57,947 nucleotides of DNA, taken from positions 1 through 57,947 of the forward strand of contig JAJFUV010000037.1 of assembly GCA_021372245.1 (NCBI GenBank). The letters are read 5' to 3'. Shown in pieces: positions 36,756 to 46,308 of this stretch; positions within the stretch are counted from its first letter, which is position 1; the number at the start of each line of letters is the position of its first letter. The DNA is from Terriglobales bacterium. GTDB lineage: Bacteria > Acidobacteriota > Terriglobia > Bryobacterales > Bryobacteraceae. Both the position numbers and the translations under genes were made by a program. The notes below the pieces were generated by a model. The model searched no databases, was not told where the DNA came from, and saw only the letters and a program-made list of their open reading frames with translations.

Positions 36756-38441
36756 ATGAACAGACAGCTTGTTTTCGCCTCTTGTTTGCTTGCCGGCCTG
36801 GTTGTTTTCATGCCGGCAGGCTGGGCGGCAGATAAGACCAAGACCAAGAGTTCCGATTCGCAGGAACAGCGCGAAACCGTGGCCAAGCCGTTGTCGGAAA
36901 GGCAGCGGCGTAAACGCGAGGAGAGACTCCGGAAGGAGCTCGAGACCCCCTATCGCAAGTGGCTTAACGAGGACGTCACCTACATCATCACGGACGAAGA
37001 GCGGGCCGCTTTCAAGCGCCTGTCCACCGATGAGGAGCGCGAGCAGTTCATCGAGCAATTCTGGCTGCGGCGCGACCCTTCGCCGGACAGCTCCGAGAAC
37101 GAGTTCAAGGAAGAGCATTACAGGCGCATCGCGTACGCCAACGAGCGATTCGCTTCGGGAATCCCCGGCTGGAAAACGGATCGCGGTCGCATCTACATCA
37201 CCTATGGGCCGCCGGACGAAAACGAATCCCACCCCAGCGGCGGCAGCTACGAGCGGCCTTACGAAGAGGGCGGCGGCACAACGTCCACCTACCCGTTCGA
37301 GAAGTGGCGGTACAGGTGGATTGAAGGCATCGGCACCGACATCATCATCGAGTTCGTCGACCCCACGATGACCGGCGAATACCGCATGACGATGGACCCG
37401 TCGGAAAAGGACGCATTGTTGATGGTCCCGAACGCCGGCCTCACGTTAATCGAGCAGATGGGTCTGGCCGACAAGTCGGACCGCTTCAGCCGCACCGATG
37501 GTACGCGCCTGGGCACCGGCACACAGCCGCTGCCATCGCGCATGAACCAGTTCGAACGCCTGGAACAGTTCGCCAAGCTGCAGAAACCTCCGGTCGTCAA
37601 GTTTAAGGACCTGGAGGCCATGGTCAGCTCGAAGATCACTTATAACCTGTTGCCGATGCGGGTCCGGGTGGACTTCGTGCGGATGACCAATTCCACGATC
37701 CTGACAAACATCGCCGTCCAGTTTGATCGCAAGGACCTGCAGTTCCAGCAGAAGGAAAACGTCGCCAAGGCCATAGTCAACATTTACGGGCGCGTCACGT
37801 CCATGTCCCGCCGTCCTGTGAACGTGTTTGAGGACGTGGTGGAATCCGAGACGGCCGCCGGTCTGCTGCAGCAGGCTGTCCAGGGCGTTTCTCTATACGG
37901 GAAGTCCATTCCGTTGGCGCCCGGCATGTACAGGTTGAACATAGTCGCCAAAGATGTGGTCGGCGGCAATATGAACAACTACGAGATGGCGCTGCACGTG
38001 CCACGGTTCGAAGACGAGAAACTGGGCATGAGCAGCCTGATCCTTGCAGACGTGATCGAGAAAGTACCCACGCGGAACATCGGCCTGGGGCAGTTCGTGA
38101 TTGCGACATCGAAGGTCCGGCCACGCGTGACCGAAACTTTCGACCGCAAGGAGAAGATGGGCATCTATCTCCAGCTTTACAATTTCGCTCCCGACGAGCG
38201 GTCGCAGAAGCCCGTGGGAACCATCGATTACGAAGTCGTCCGGAACGGCTCCAACCAGAAGATCTTCGATTTCTCCGAAGAGGTGGGTTCCATCGATGGC
38301 GCATCGGCGCAGCAGGTGACCGTTGAAAAAGTTCTCCCGCTTCAGAATCTGGAGCCGGGTCAGTATACTCTAAAGATGAGGGTGGTGGACAAGAATCGCA
38401 ATCAGACGCTCACGCCCACCGCCACCTTTACGGTAAAATAA
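36756..38441 (+). CDS. GWxTD domain-containing secreted protein
   Basis: This 561-aa protein has a signal peptide (MNRQLVFASCLLAGLVVFMPAG), a charged linker and the signature GWKTD (138-142) followed by RGRIYITYGPPDE. This family of unknown function is abundant in Acidobacteria and Bacteroidota. The C-terminal part (about 270-560) is beta-rich. GAGGAG sits just 1 nt before ATG, unusually close. It lies next to the two-component pair and 50 nt before an outer-membrane-type protein gene, so both may be envelope proteins under common control. Confidence 0.9.
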   Translation: MNRQLVFASCLLAGLVVFMPAGWAADKTKTKSSDSQEQRETVAKPLSERQRRKREERLRKELETPYRKWLNEDVTYIITDEERAAFKRLSTDEEREQFIEQFWLRRDPSPDSSENEFKEEHYRRIAYANERFASGIPGWKTDRGRIYITYGPPDENESHPSGGSYERPYEEGGGTTSTYPFEKWRYRWIEGIGTDIIIEFVDPTMTGEYRMTMDPSEKDALLMVPNAGLTLIEQMGLADKSDRFSRTDGTRLGTGTQPLPSRMNQFERLEQFAKLQKPPVVKFKDLEAMVSSKITYNLLPMRVRVDFVRMTNSTILTNIAVQFDRKDLQFQQKENVAKAIVNIYGRVTSMSRRPVNVFEDVVESETAAGLLQQAVQGVSLYGKSIPLAPGMYRLNIVAKDVVGGNMNNYEMALHVPRFEDEKLGMSSLILADVIEKVPTRNIGLGQFVIATSKVRPRVTETFDRKEKMGIYLQLYNFAPDERSQKPVGTIDYEVVRNGSNQKIFDFSEEVGSIDGASAQQVTVEKVLPLQNLEPGQYTLKMRVVDKNRNQTLTPTATFTVK

Positions 38442-38491
38442 TGATGCCGCAGGACCCACACCGGGTCGCGTGACAGAAGGCCACGGTCGCA

Positions 38492-40288
38492 ATGAAGGGC
38501 AGGTCGCCTATCTGGATGCTGGTGTTCACGGGGCTGTTGCTGTGCGCCCACCTGAGTGAAGCCGCATCCGCTCGCAAGGCCCCTGGTCGTATTGAGGGGC
38601 GCGTGTCCGGCATCACTGGTGTACCGCAGATGGGCGCCACGGTGCTGCTGCTCGACCGTCTCGACCGCCTGGTTCAAAAAGTTCTCACCGACGACAAGGG
38701 CAACTTCCGCTTCGCGTCTTTGGCGCCGGACGTGTATTCGGTCCGGGTAACGCTGGCCAGCTTCCTGCCGGCGTTGCGCAAGGGCATCGAAGTACAGCCC
38801 GGAATGAAGAGTTTCCTCGCGATCAACCTTACGAGCGTTTTCAGCTCCATCGAGCTGTTCTACCCGGTGACCCAGGAGTCGCCCTTCATGAGCGATGACT
38901 GGAAGTGGGTGCTCCGCAGTTCATCCGCTACACGGCCCGTGCTGCGCGTGCTGCCGGGGACGTGGAGCGAAAAGACGCCGGGTGACGAGCACCGGCCGGC
39001 TGCGGTGTTTTCCGGAACGCGCGGGGTGTTCGCGCTTTCGGCCGGCGACAACGGCGCGGCCTCTGTTTACGGGAACCAGGCCGACCTGGGGACGGCGTTC
39101 GCCGTGGCCACTTCCCTGCTCGGTTCGACGCAGCTCACCTTTAGCGGCAACGTGGGCTACGCCTCCCACTCCGGCGTCCCCGCCACGGGATTCCGCACGA
39201 GCTTCAGCCGGGAGATGGGTGGATCTACCCCGGAAGTCACGCTTACCATGCGGCAGGTGTTCCTCCCCCTGCGTTCGATGGACGCCGTGTTCGGCGGCCA
39301 TGAGGAGGCGGCACCGGCTTTGCGCACGGCCTCGGTCACTTTCATGGACCGGGTGGAACTGACTGAGGTGATGCGCCTGGAATACGGATTCTCATTCGAT
39401 TCCGTCACGTACCTTGACCGCCTCAATTACGCGAGCCCCTTCGCCAGGCTCAGCTACAAGGTGGGCGACAACGATAGCGTCGAATTGGCCTATCATTCGG
39501 GCGTGCCGCCCGCGGAACTGTTCACCCACTCTAGCGGCCCGAACGCGGAGATGAAGCGGGATCTGGCGGCCGTCTCTTATTTCCCGCGCGTCAGCTTGCG
39601 CGGAGGGCGAGCACAGGTGCAGCGGGCGGAGAATTTCGAGCTGGCTTATCACAAGGTTTCCGGTTCGCGGAGTTACAGCGTGGGGGCGTACCGCGAGTCG
39701 ATCTCGAATGGTGCGCTGCTAATGAGCGCACCCGAGGAGATCGTGGGTTGGGATCTGATGCCCGACCTTGGGTCACGCAGTTCCATCTTCAACATCGGCG
39801 GCTATTCGAGCATCGGCTACACGGCATCCGTGACGCAGGTAATGAATCCGTTTTTGAGTGCCCAACTCAGCTACGGCAACGGAGGCGTTCTGACCGCGGA
39901 TCCGGCGGGTATGCTCCGCGATGGGCCGGACGACCTTCGAGCGATGATTCACTCCAGCCGCCGGCACTGGCTTGCGGCGCGCCTTGCGGGCGAATTGCCG
40001 GGATGGGACACGCACTTCTCAGCCAGCTACCGTCTCACGGATTACAAGGCCCTCACACCGGGCCACCTTTGGATCACTCAGAACACTTATCCGGACATCG
40101 GGCTGAATATCATCATCCGGCAGCCTATCCCGAACTTCCCGGGCGTGCCGGGCAAGTGGGAAGCCACATTCGATTTTCGGAACATGCTGGCCCAGGGCTA
40201 CCTGCCATTCACCACGCCCACCGGCCGCCGTCTGCTGCTGATCCAGACGCCGCGCACCTTCCGCGGCGGCTTTAACTTCATCTTCTAG
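38492..40288 (+). CDS. Outer-membrane protein with carboxypeptidase-regulatory-like plug
   Basis: This 598-aa protein has a signal peptide and a carboxypeptidase regulatory-like domain (about 32-112; GRIEGRVSGITGVPQMGATV, GNFRFASLAPDVYSVRV). A long run of alternating beta-strand sequence ending in an aromatic residue (GGFNFIF) is typical of outer-membrane barrels. It resembles acidobacterial TonB-dependent-transporter relatives but is shorter than usual (600 against 900 or more) and lacks a clear TonB box and plug. AGAAGG lies 11 nt upstream of ATG. Confidence 0.75.
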   Translation: MKGRSPIWMLVFTGLLLCAHLSEAASARKAPGRIEGRVSGITGVPQMGATVLLLDRLDRLVQKVLTDDKGNFRFASLAPDVYSVRVTLASFLPALRKGIEVQPGMKSFLAINLTSVFSSIELFYPVTQESPFMSDDWKWVLRSSSATRPVLRVLPGTWSEKTPGDEHRPAAVFSGTRGVFALSAGDNGAASVYGNQADLGTAFAVATSLLGSTQLTFSGNVGYASHSGVPATGFRTSFSREMGGSTPEVTLTMRQVFLPLRSMDAVFGGHEEAAPALRTASVTFMDRVELTEVMRLEYGFSFDSVTYLDRLNYASPFARLSYKVGDNDSVELAYHSGVPPAELFTHSSGPNAEMKRDLAAVSYFPRVSLRGGRAQVQRAENFELAYHKVSGSRSYSVGAYRESISNGALLMSAPEEIVGWDLMPDLGSRSSIFNIGGYSSIGYTASVTQVMNPFLSAQLSYGNGGVLTADPAGMLRDGPDDLRAMIHSSRRHWLAARLAGELPGWDTHFSASYRLTDYKALTPGHLWITQNTYPDIGLNIIIRQPIPNFPGVPGKWEATFDFRNMLAQGYLPFTTPTGRRLLLIQTPRTFRGGFNFIF

Positions 40289-40345
40289 CAGCACTTTAGG
40301 CTCCCCAGCAGCGAAACACCCCTGCGCGTGCTGGTGATTGACCTG

Positions 40346-40369
40346 GGCCCTAGTGGTGGGCTATTTTTT
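40346..40369 (+). terminator. Putative intrinsic terminator of the outer-membrane protein gene
   Basis: GGCCC (40346-40350) can pair with GGGCT (40358-40362) across a 7-nt loop. One G-U pair is included, and six T residues follow at 40364-40369. It is short but well placed, 58 nt after the preceding stop. If real, it rules out translation of the downstream epimerase from the GTG at 40328. Confidence 0.45.
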
Positions 40370-40372
40370 CAT

Positions 40373-41872
40373 GTGGAGTTCCACTTGCCCTTTCGAATCC
40401 TTTGTTGTGCCCTTTTAGGGTATGCCCTGTTCTCAGTAAGCGCTTCGGCCGCTCCACAGTCGGCTTTGCCGGCACTCGACGCCTGCGCCTGGCGTACGGA
40501 GGCCGTCCAGGTGATCGACCGCTGGTTGCGTTCGGCGCCGGATACGGACCACGGTGGCTTCTATGTGAACCTGGATCGTCAGTGGAGGCCCGTACCCCCC
40601 ACGGAGAAGACGCCGCTGCTGATCAGCCGCCACGTCTACGGTTTTTCGACGGCCTACATGCTCACCGGCGATCAGCGTTACCTGCAAGTCGCACGGCGCG
40701 GAGCCGACTATCTGTTCGAACACGCATGGGACACCAAGAACGGCGGGTGGTACGACTTGCTCGACCAGGACGGCCGTCCGCTTAAGCGCACCGAGACGGT
40801 CTCGCACCAGTTGTATACGAACGTGGGACTCACCGCCTATTACCTGGCGACGGGCGACAGCCGCGCAATCGAGCGCGTACGCTCTTCGGCCGAGATCCAA
40901 CGCAAGCGGGCCCTCGACCCCACATACGGTGGATATGCGCAGGTGCTCAACGAGGACCTGTCGGTTCTCGATTTCGGCAAGAACAAACACGCGCATTATG
41001 GCTATGTCGGTTCGCTTCTGTTGAACCTGTACCTGGCGACAGGCGACCGCGGGGTGCGGAACTGGAGCGAGCAGTTGATGGACATTTCGCTCGATCGCAT
41101 GAGAGATCGCGGCGGCTGGTTCTATGGATTCCGTTCCACTTTTGACCGCCAGTGGCGCCGCACGCCTTTCGTGAATGATGGCCGCGAGTGGGCTGCAACA
41201 GGAGCGCAACTCACCGCCGCCCTGGCCTTGGCACGGCTTTACGAACAGACGGGACAGGCACGCTTTCGGGACGCGGTACTGGAGCTTTCCAAAAGTCTGA
41301 CCGCGGACGCCTGGAACGAGAAGACCGGCGCATGGCGAGATTCCATCGATGTCCAGAACCCCTCGCGTGTAGCGCCACCCGCCACCGTCTCATGGTGGGT
41401 GCAGATTTACGGGTCGCTGCTGGAGATGCATCTGTACCATCTCACCGGGGACCGGGTTCATCTAGACCGGTTTGCCAAATCGGAGGCCTTCTTCAAGCAG
41501 CACTTCCAGGACCCGAAATACGGCGGCGCATACACCGAGGTGGACGCCGATGGCACGCCGTCCGGCGATCTGCACAAAGCTTCCAGCACCGCCTGGCACA
41601 CGTCCTACCACGAGATGGAGCACGCGGCGATGAATTACATTCATCTGAACCTGTATGTTCACCGGACGTCGCCAAAGTTGTATCTGAAATTCAGCGATGC
41701 CACGCCTCGCCGCGTGTGTCAGGTGGATGATCCGCGTTTCGTTATCACCGGCGTCGAGCAGGATGGCCGGCCGGTGCGCTATGCGGCTTCGGACGGGTGC
41801 ACTCTTTCGATACCATCCGCCCGCGGACAGACGTTCGCAGTCACTTACGGCCCCAAGAAGCCTCGGGGGTGA
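40373..41872 (+). CDS. AGE-family (N-acylglucosamine 2-epimerase-like) sugar epimerase, secreted
   Basis: About 499 residues from GTG 40373. The protein has a signal peptide ([18 protein letters not shown]) and an alpha/alpha-barrel typical of the AGE/cellobiose epimerase family, with [17 protein letters not shown] and [11 protein letters not shown]. It epimerises or isomerises aldoses, or is a related oxidoreductase-independent enzyme. The start at 40373 is preferred because a probable terminator lies before it; a GTG at 40328 is in the same frame. Its 3' end overlaps the convergent MFS gene by 32 nt. Confidence 0.85.
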   Translation: MEFHLPFRILCCALLGYALFSVSASAAPQSALPALDACAWRTEAVQVIDRWLRSAPDTDHGGFYVNLDRQWRPVPPTEKTPLLISRHVYGFSTAYMLTGDQRYLQVARRGADYLFEHAWDTKNGGWYDLLDQDGRPLKRTETVSHQLYTNVGLTAYYLATGDSRAIERVRSSAEIQRKRALDPTYGGYAQVLNEDLSVLDFGKNKHAHYGYVGSLLLNLYLATGDRGVRNWSEQLMDISLDRMRDRGGWFYGFRSTFDRQWRRTPFVNDGREWAATGAQLTAALALARLYEQTGQARFRDAVLELSKSLTADAWNEKTGAWRDSIDVQNPSRVAPPATVSWWVQIYGSLLEMHLYHLTGDRVHLDRFAKSEAFFKQHFQDPKYGGAYTEVDADGTPSGDLHKASSTAWHTSYHEMEHAAMNYIHLNLYVHRTSPKLYLKFSDATPRRVCQVDDPRFVITGVEQDGRPVRYAASDGCTLSIPSARGQTFAVTYGPKKPRG

Positions 41873-43214
41873 GTCCGACGCCTGCTGGCTTGTTGCCCGC
41901 GTCAAGAGGGCGCAGGCGCCAAGTCAACGAAAGCAGGACAATGGAGGCGAGCGTACAAGCGAGAATCGCGTGGAACGCTGGCGTCCAGCCGTAGTGCTCG
42001 GCGATCCAGCCCAGTCCTTTGCCCTGTACGGTGCGGCCAAGGTAACCGAACAGGCCGATGAAACCGGCCGCGGCACCCACGGCTTTCTTGGAAGTAAAAT
42101 CCAACCCCGTCACGCCCAGCAGCATCACGGGCGGATAGACGAAGAAACCGATCACCGCGAACAGTGTGAGATCCAGCCAGAAAACGCCCGGCGGCGTGTA
42201 CAGAATGCCCGCAAACGCCGCGAGAACCGGGATCATGCACAACATGCTCACCATGCCGCGCCGTCCTCCGGTTTTGTCCGAAAGCCAGCCCATCAGAAGC
42301 GTGCTCGCGATCCCGGCGAACTCAAACACCAGCGTGCTGAAACCGCCGCCAGTGAGAGTGGCGTGCTTTACCTCTTTCAGATAGGTGGGCCCCCAATCGA
42401 GCATGCTGTAGCGCGCGATATAGACGAAGAAATTGGCCGATGCGAACAGCCAAAGGAACTTGTTGCGCAGGATGTAGTTCACCAGCAAGTCCCGCGTGGC
42501 GAGCTCCCGTTCGTGGTCCAGCGTGGCGCGGGCCGGATAGTCGTTCCTGTACTCTTCAATGGGCGGGAGCCCCACCGACTGCGGCGTGTCCCGCAGGCGA
42601 ATCAGCAGATAGATCGCGCACAATACCGCCAGGATGCCCGGCACGAAGAATGCGTTGCGCCAGCCAAGCCATGCCGTCGAGTACGCGGCGATGAGCCCTG
42701 TCAATCCTCCACCCACGTTGTGTGCGATGTTCCAGAATGCGAACACCGTGCCGCGTTCGCGCACGCTGTACCAGTGTCCCAATGAGCGACCGCACGGTCC
42801 CCATCCCATGCCCTGCACGAAACCATTCAGGGTCCAAAGCACAAGATGTCCCGCGTAGCTGGACGTTGCGCCAAAAGCGAAATTGCAGAGCGCCGTCAGC
42901 AGCAGTCCGGCGGGCATGAAGATGCGCGGATTGCTGCGGTCCGACCATGCGCCCAACACGAACTTCCCCACTCCGTAAGCGATGGCCGTCAGCGCCAGGA
43001 TGTCGCCAATCTGGCCCTTCGTGTAGCCGAGCGCCGCACCCATCTCCTTGGAAACCACGGGCAGGTTATTGCGGACGAAATAGAACGCCGCATAACCGAT
43101 GAAGGTGGATTCGATAATCCGCCATCGAAAGCGTGGATATAGATGTGCCGCTTCTATATCGGAAAGGCGGGCAATGTGGGGCGCGGGCCGGAACAACGTC
43201 GCGAGCAAGGACAT
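41841..43214 (-). CDS. MFS transporter, organophosphate:phosphate antiporter type (GlpT/UhpT-like)
   Basis: This 457-aa permease has twelve predicted membrane helices and GlpT/UhpC-type motifs, for example the loop [10 protein letters not shown] and [21 protein letters not shown]. It would exchange sugar phosphate or glycerol-3-phosphate for phosphate across the inner membrane. The start at 43214 (MSLLATLF) is chosen as the first ATG; the frame can be extended to a TTG at 43256. No Shine-Dalgarno is obvious for either. It converges on and overlaps the AGE epimerase gene, a possible functional partner. Confidence 0.9.
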   Translation of the reverse strand: MSLLATLFRPAPHIARLSDIEAAHLYPRFRWRIIESTFIGYAAFYFVRNNLPVVSKEMGAALGYTKGQIGDILALTAIAYGVGKFVLGAWSDRSNPRIFMPAGLLLTALCNFAFGATSSYAGHLVLWTLNGFVQGMGWGPCGRSLGHWYSVRERGTVFAFWNIAHNVGGGLTGLIAAYSTAWLGWRNAFFVPGILAVLCAIYLLIRLRDTPQSVGLPPIEEYRNDYPARATLDHERELATRDLLVNYILRNKFLWLFASANFFVYIARYSMLDWGPTYLKEVKHATLTGGGFSTLVFEFAGIASTLLMGWLSDKTGGRRGMVSMLCMIPVLAAFAGILYTPPGVFWLDLTLFAVIGFFVYPPVMLLGVTGLDFTSKKAVGAAAGFIGLFGYLGRTVQGKGLGWIAEHYGWTPAFHAILACTLASIVLLSLTWRLRPLDAGNKPAGVGLTPEASWGRK

Positions 43215-43392
43215 GTCGAATGCACCAGAGTAGTGAATCGACACCGGCTTCGTCAATGCAGCTCATTTGACGGACAGGTCTTGAGGACGAATTTTGCAGA
43301 GGAGTGCAGAATTCACTTGAACACGTACGCTGTCTCTCGATAGAAAAGGTCGATCTTTACTTTACCAACGCCAAACAAGAGGTACTGTTTTC

Positions 43393-43488
43393 ATGAAACG
43401 AGCGTTGTGCTTGCTTTCAATTCTCTGGGGCTCCGTTATTTACGGTCAGCCAACTCCCCGCGCTGCCGAGATGTGCAAAGATTCATGA
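43393..43488 (+). pseudogene. Signal-peptide remnant of a secreted protein
   Basis: An ATG at 43393 opens 31 codons: a complete-looking signal peptide (MKRALCLLSILWGSVIYGQP) followed by only 11 residues before TGA. Such a frame is too short for an exported protein and ends exactly where an aldehyde dehydrogenase fragment begins. It looks like the 5' remnant of a deleted gene, although a tiny secreted peptide is not excluded. Confidence 0.5.
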
Positions 43489-43744
43489 AACGCAAGGTGA
43501 GAGGGTGGAGACTTGGGTTCGGGACGTGTTCACTGCCGTCCGGCGCCTGGACGCGGGGGCGGCCATCGTGAATGACTCGACCGACTGCCGGCTGGGCACC
43601 ATGCCCTTCAGAGGGGTCAAGTCGAGTGGCATAGGCAGAGAAGATATCCGGTTCGCCATCGAGGAGATGACCGAAACCCGGGTCGTCTGTCTCAACCTGC
43701 GACCGGCGCATGCGGCACCGCCCCCGCTTGATTACCGCGATTGA
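43489..43744 (+). pseudogene. C-terminal fragment of an aldehyde dehydrogenase
   Basis: About 85 codons match the end of NAD-dependent aldehyde dehydrogenases: AGAAIVNDSTDCRLGTMPF, then GVKSSGIGRE and FAIEEMTETRVVC. The catalytic Cys, the Rossmann domain and any start codon are missing. Several positions have drifted (FRGVKSSG where the family has FGGVKSSG). It abuts a signal-peptide remnant at 43393-43488, so the two mark a deletion scar. The family is that needed by the aldolase-BMC module at the other end of the window. Confidence 0.75.
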
Positions 43745-43924
43745 CTGGGCAGCGGACTCGGGAGGCGGTTGTTAAGGAATCGATCTGTTTGTTGGCCGAA
43801 ATTGTCACAATCGGTGCAGACCACGAACACGACGATGCGGACCAGTGTCGTGTAAGTAATCCGGCCGCCGATGACGGCCAAAGCCATCAACGCTCCAAAC
43901 TTGATCACTCACAGCTAAAGAAAG

Positions 43925-43957
43925 CAGGCGCCGCCTCCTGACCGGAGGCGGCGCCTG
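43925..43957 (-). terminator. Intrinsic terminator of the secreted repeat protein gene
   Basis: A perfect 14-bp GC-rich stem (43925-43938 with 43944-43957) closes on a 5-nt loop. On the minus strand a U-rich tail (CTTTCTTTA) follows. It lies 33 nt beyond the stop of the secreted protein gene at 43991. Confidence 0.85.
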
Positions 43958-43990
43958 TGAAGCTAAGTAATCTTGCGGAGGTTGTCCGTC

Positions 43991-45727
43991 CTATTGCCCC
44001 GTTGCAGGCACGCTGCAAAGTCCGGTTGGTGAGTCAACGCAGATCGCACAGGACTTCGCTGCGCACGCTTGCGCACCGGAACATCCCGCCACCGCCGGCG
44101 GGTCTGAGCCGAGCGCGGACTTCGCTCCGCTCACAGAGATGGTGTCGGCGAAAAGATACCTGCCTGCGGTTGTTCCGTCACCGCTCGAGATGGCACTTGG
44201 CTGGTAAGTCCCGGAGTACGTTGCGCACTCCGTGGGAGCTAGTGTGCCTGGTGTTCCCGGATAAGTTGCGGTGATGGTGGCAGCCGGATCGTCGCTCAGG
44301 TTTATACCCGATAGCAAAGTCTGCCCGTTGTTGCAGACCTGACCTGAAAAATTGACCCGTACATGCACATTGCCGTTGCCCGTCTCTAACACGGTCCCCT
44401 GTAGGGCTGGGGGGATGTTGTTAGGCCCGGCTGGAACCCCGCAGAACTTCGTGACTTCGATCTCGGAGGTTGGGTTCACCGAGCACGTCCCCGAAGCTAC
44501 ACCGGCGGTCACGGTTTTTGGCCCTCCGCTAACCAGGGCGGCCGCCACGCTGGCATTGTTCGTCTCTGTGATATTAGTGGAGGTGTATGGGCCGGCTGTG
44601 AAAGTTGCGCTCCCGCCATTCGCGATGTTACCCACGTTGATGGTCTGAATTGTACCGTCCGGCAAGGTGTCCGTCACCGTCACGTCGAAGAGGTTCGTCT
44701 GTCCGGTGTTCGTGAGCGTGCCACTCCAGTTATAAACCACGTGAACCCCGTCCGGCTGCAATGCCGGGGGTGTACTGGTGGAGCACGCCTTGGTTATCGC
44801 AATGCCGCCGCAAAGCGGGAAGCTGCCACCGACGAAGTCTTTGAGCACGGCGGAAGTGGATTGCGCCGAACGTGTCTCGATCAGAAAGTTGTTGAAACAG
44901 CTAAGTCCACTGGGGATTACCGAAGTAAGATCGAGCCCCCCCTCGTAGTAGCCTCCGGTGGGGACTTGACTGCCAGAGCCGCCAAACTTCGACGCGTAGC
45001 TCCAGGCAACGGTAATCGGCGCCGGGTTGACAATCGCGCAACCAGCCGCGACGTTTTCACAGGTAGCGGACGGAACGCTGGCGAATCTCAACCGAAGATT
45101 GTTGTCCGCGCAGTCGCCCACAGCGGGATTCTTTACGCCTGCGGTACACGTGTGATCCCACAGGTAGGCGGTGATTGTTGAGGTGCCGCCGCCCTGTGTA
45201 AACGCAGAGACAATGAAAAGGTCCCCGTCCTGGTGGGGATCCGGTCCAAATGTGCCGCCGGGCAGGGGTTTGACATTGCCTTTGAAGAACCACAGCCCGA
45301 TGTTGGCATCACCGTTCACGGCAAAACGGTCAGCCCCGAAAATGAGTATCCGATGGCCGTTACTCGGATCGTCGTACGCTGCTGCGTAGCCGTTGGTGAT
45401 GAAGTCCTTGTCCGGGGTCGCACCGGTCTTCCACTTCCAACCGCTTAAGGGAAGCGGGTCTTTGGAGCCGCCGCCCGTGAAGACTTGGCCACCGGCGGGC
45501 TCAGTGACAAACGAGTGAGCGATCGAACCGTCTGGTGATCCGGTGTTTAGCGGGTCAAAATCGTCTCTGCACCCGACAGGGTTATTCGGGGCAGTGCAGG
45601 CTGTGCCGTTCACAACCGAATTTCCGTCGAGCTCAAAGACGTTGTTGGGAACACTCTGAGCCATCGCAAGCACGGCGGTACAAGCCAGCACACCAGCCAC
45701 CATGACAACTTTTTTCATTCGAAGCAT
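43991..45727 (-). CDS. Secreted protein with DUF11-like repeats
   Basis: This 578-aa protein has a signal peptide (MKKVVMVAGVLACTAVLAMAQ) and a large N-terminal globular region (about 25-300). Two C-terminal DUF11-like repeats follow (WSGTLTNTGQTNLFDVTVTDTLPDG, and a second near VNFSGQVCNNGQTLLSGINL), of the kind found in adhesins and surface proteins. It ends with a Cys-rich segment and no membrane anchor or PEP-CTERM motif. GC is lower than in its neighbours. AGGAG lies 7 nt before ATG. It has a strong promoter about 390 nt upstream and a strong terminator, so it is a single-gene unit. Confidence 0.85.
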   Translation of the reverse strand: MLRMKKVVMVAGVLACTAVLAMAQSVPNNVFELDGNSVVNGTACTAPNNPVGCRDDFDPLNTGSPDGSIAHSFVTEPAGGQVFTGGGSKDPLPLSGWKWKTGATPDKDFITNGYAAAYDDPSNGHRILIFGADRFAVNGDANIGLWFFKGNVKPLPGGTFGPDPHQDGDLFIVSAFTQGGGTSTITAYLWDHTCTAGVKNPAVGDCADNNLRLRFASVPSATCENVAAGCAIVNPAPITVAWSYASKFGGSGSQVPTGGYYEGGLDLTSVIPSGLSCFNNFLIETRSAQSTSAVLKDFVGGSFPLCGGIAITKACSTSTPPALQPDGVHVVYNWSGTLTNTGQTNLFDVTVTDTLPDGTIQTINVGNIANGGSATFTAGPYTSTNITETNNASVAAALVSGGPKTVTAGVASGTCSVNPTSEIEVTKFCGVPAGPNNIPPALQGTVLETGNGNVHVRVNFSGQVCNNGQTLLSGINLSDDPAATITATYPGTPGTLAPTECATYSGTYQPSAISSGDGTTAGRYLFADTISVSGAKSALGSDPPAVAGCSGAQACAAKSCAICVDSPTGLCSVPATGQ

Positions 45728-46115
45728 CCCTTTTCTCCTTTCTCTTTCAGGAAGTTGAACCGAAGCCGATTCTTTTTCGGACTGTTCGTTGCGCCATAGC
45801 CCCGGGGATTCCGGGATTTCATGGCCAGACGTTACAGCTCTTCATCCTCTGCAGAAGACCAGTGATAGCACCGGGGCAGAAGCACCCCCGGAACTCTCAC
45901 CGTCCCAGATGGCGCGGGCTTCCATCTGCGCGATAGCCCGCCCCGTTGCTTCATTTGCTAACCACACACAAAGAAGGCGGTAGCGCTCCAGCCACTTCTG
46001 TTCGAGTTGTCGCTTCGGTTCCCAGCGAGGGAGTCAAACCGAAAGTCGCCGCATCCCGCAAGTCTTCGTGAAGCCACTCTCGAGTACCCGGAGTGGCTTT
46101 GCCCAGTGAAAATTT
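45728..46115 (-). promoter_or_regulatory. Long structured 5' leader of the secreted repeat protein gene
   Basis: From the predicted start near 46115, the RNA contains several inverted repeats. There is a 9-bp hairpin (46071-46079 with 46091-46099) and a 7-bp hairpin (46014-46020 with 46037-46043). Two interleaved 7-bp repeats (45906-45912 with 45922-45928; 45914-45920 with 45935-45941) are in the order of an H-type pseudoknot. A 6-bp GC hairpin (45871-45876 with 45886-45891) follows. No known riboswitch consensus fits, including c-di-GMP GEMM. The region has no coding sequence and no repeat elsewhere in the window. Confidence 0.5.
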
Positions 46116-46121
46116 AGTTCG

Positions 46122-46150
46122 AGTATAAGGTATCTTGACTCGCTAGTCAA
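46122..46150 (-). promoter_or_regulatory. Strong sigma-70 promoter of the secreted repeat protein gene
   Basis: Minus-strand TTGACT (46145-46150) and TATACT (46122-46127) are separated by exactly 17 nt. The surrounding stretch is much more AT-rich than the rest of the window. Confidence 0.7.
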
Positions 46151-46153
46151 GAT
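46132..46153. promoter_or_regulatory. Operator-like inverted repeat overlapping the promoter
   Basis: ATCTTGACT at 46132-46140 and its exact complement AGTCAAGAT at 46145-46153 surround a 4-nt centre. The repeat covers the -35 and part of the spacer of the promoter at 46122-46150. A dimeric repressor site is plausible. It also offers a plus-strand TTGACT, with no convincing -10 for the DUF3748 gene. Confidence 0.5.
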
Positions 46154-46308
46154 TCATTTTGATATTGTTTTTTTCATATGAATAGCCTGTGGAATTTCCG
46201 CGCGTCACGCAAGTCGAGAACCATTTTTCGCCGATTGCAGCCAGCCGTCCCGGCCGCGCAAAGGAAGCGGCCCATAATCCGCATCGAATGCCACATTGGT
46301 CTCTGACC

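Noticed and set aside
46050..46115. Possible c-di-GMP (GEMM-I) riboswitch in the long leader
   Set aside because: A GGGCAAA segment followed by a stem is present, but the conserved tetraloop, the ACGCAAAGCC block and the receptor stem are absent.
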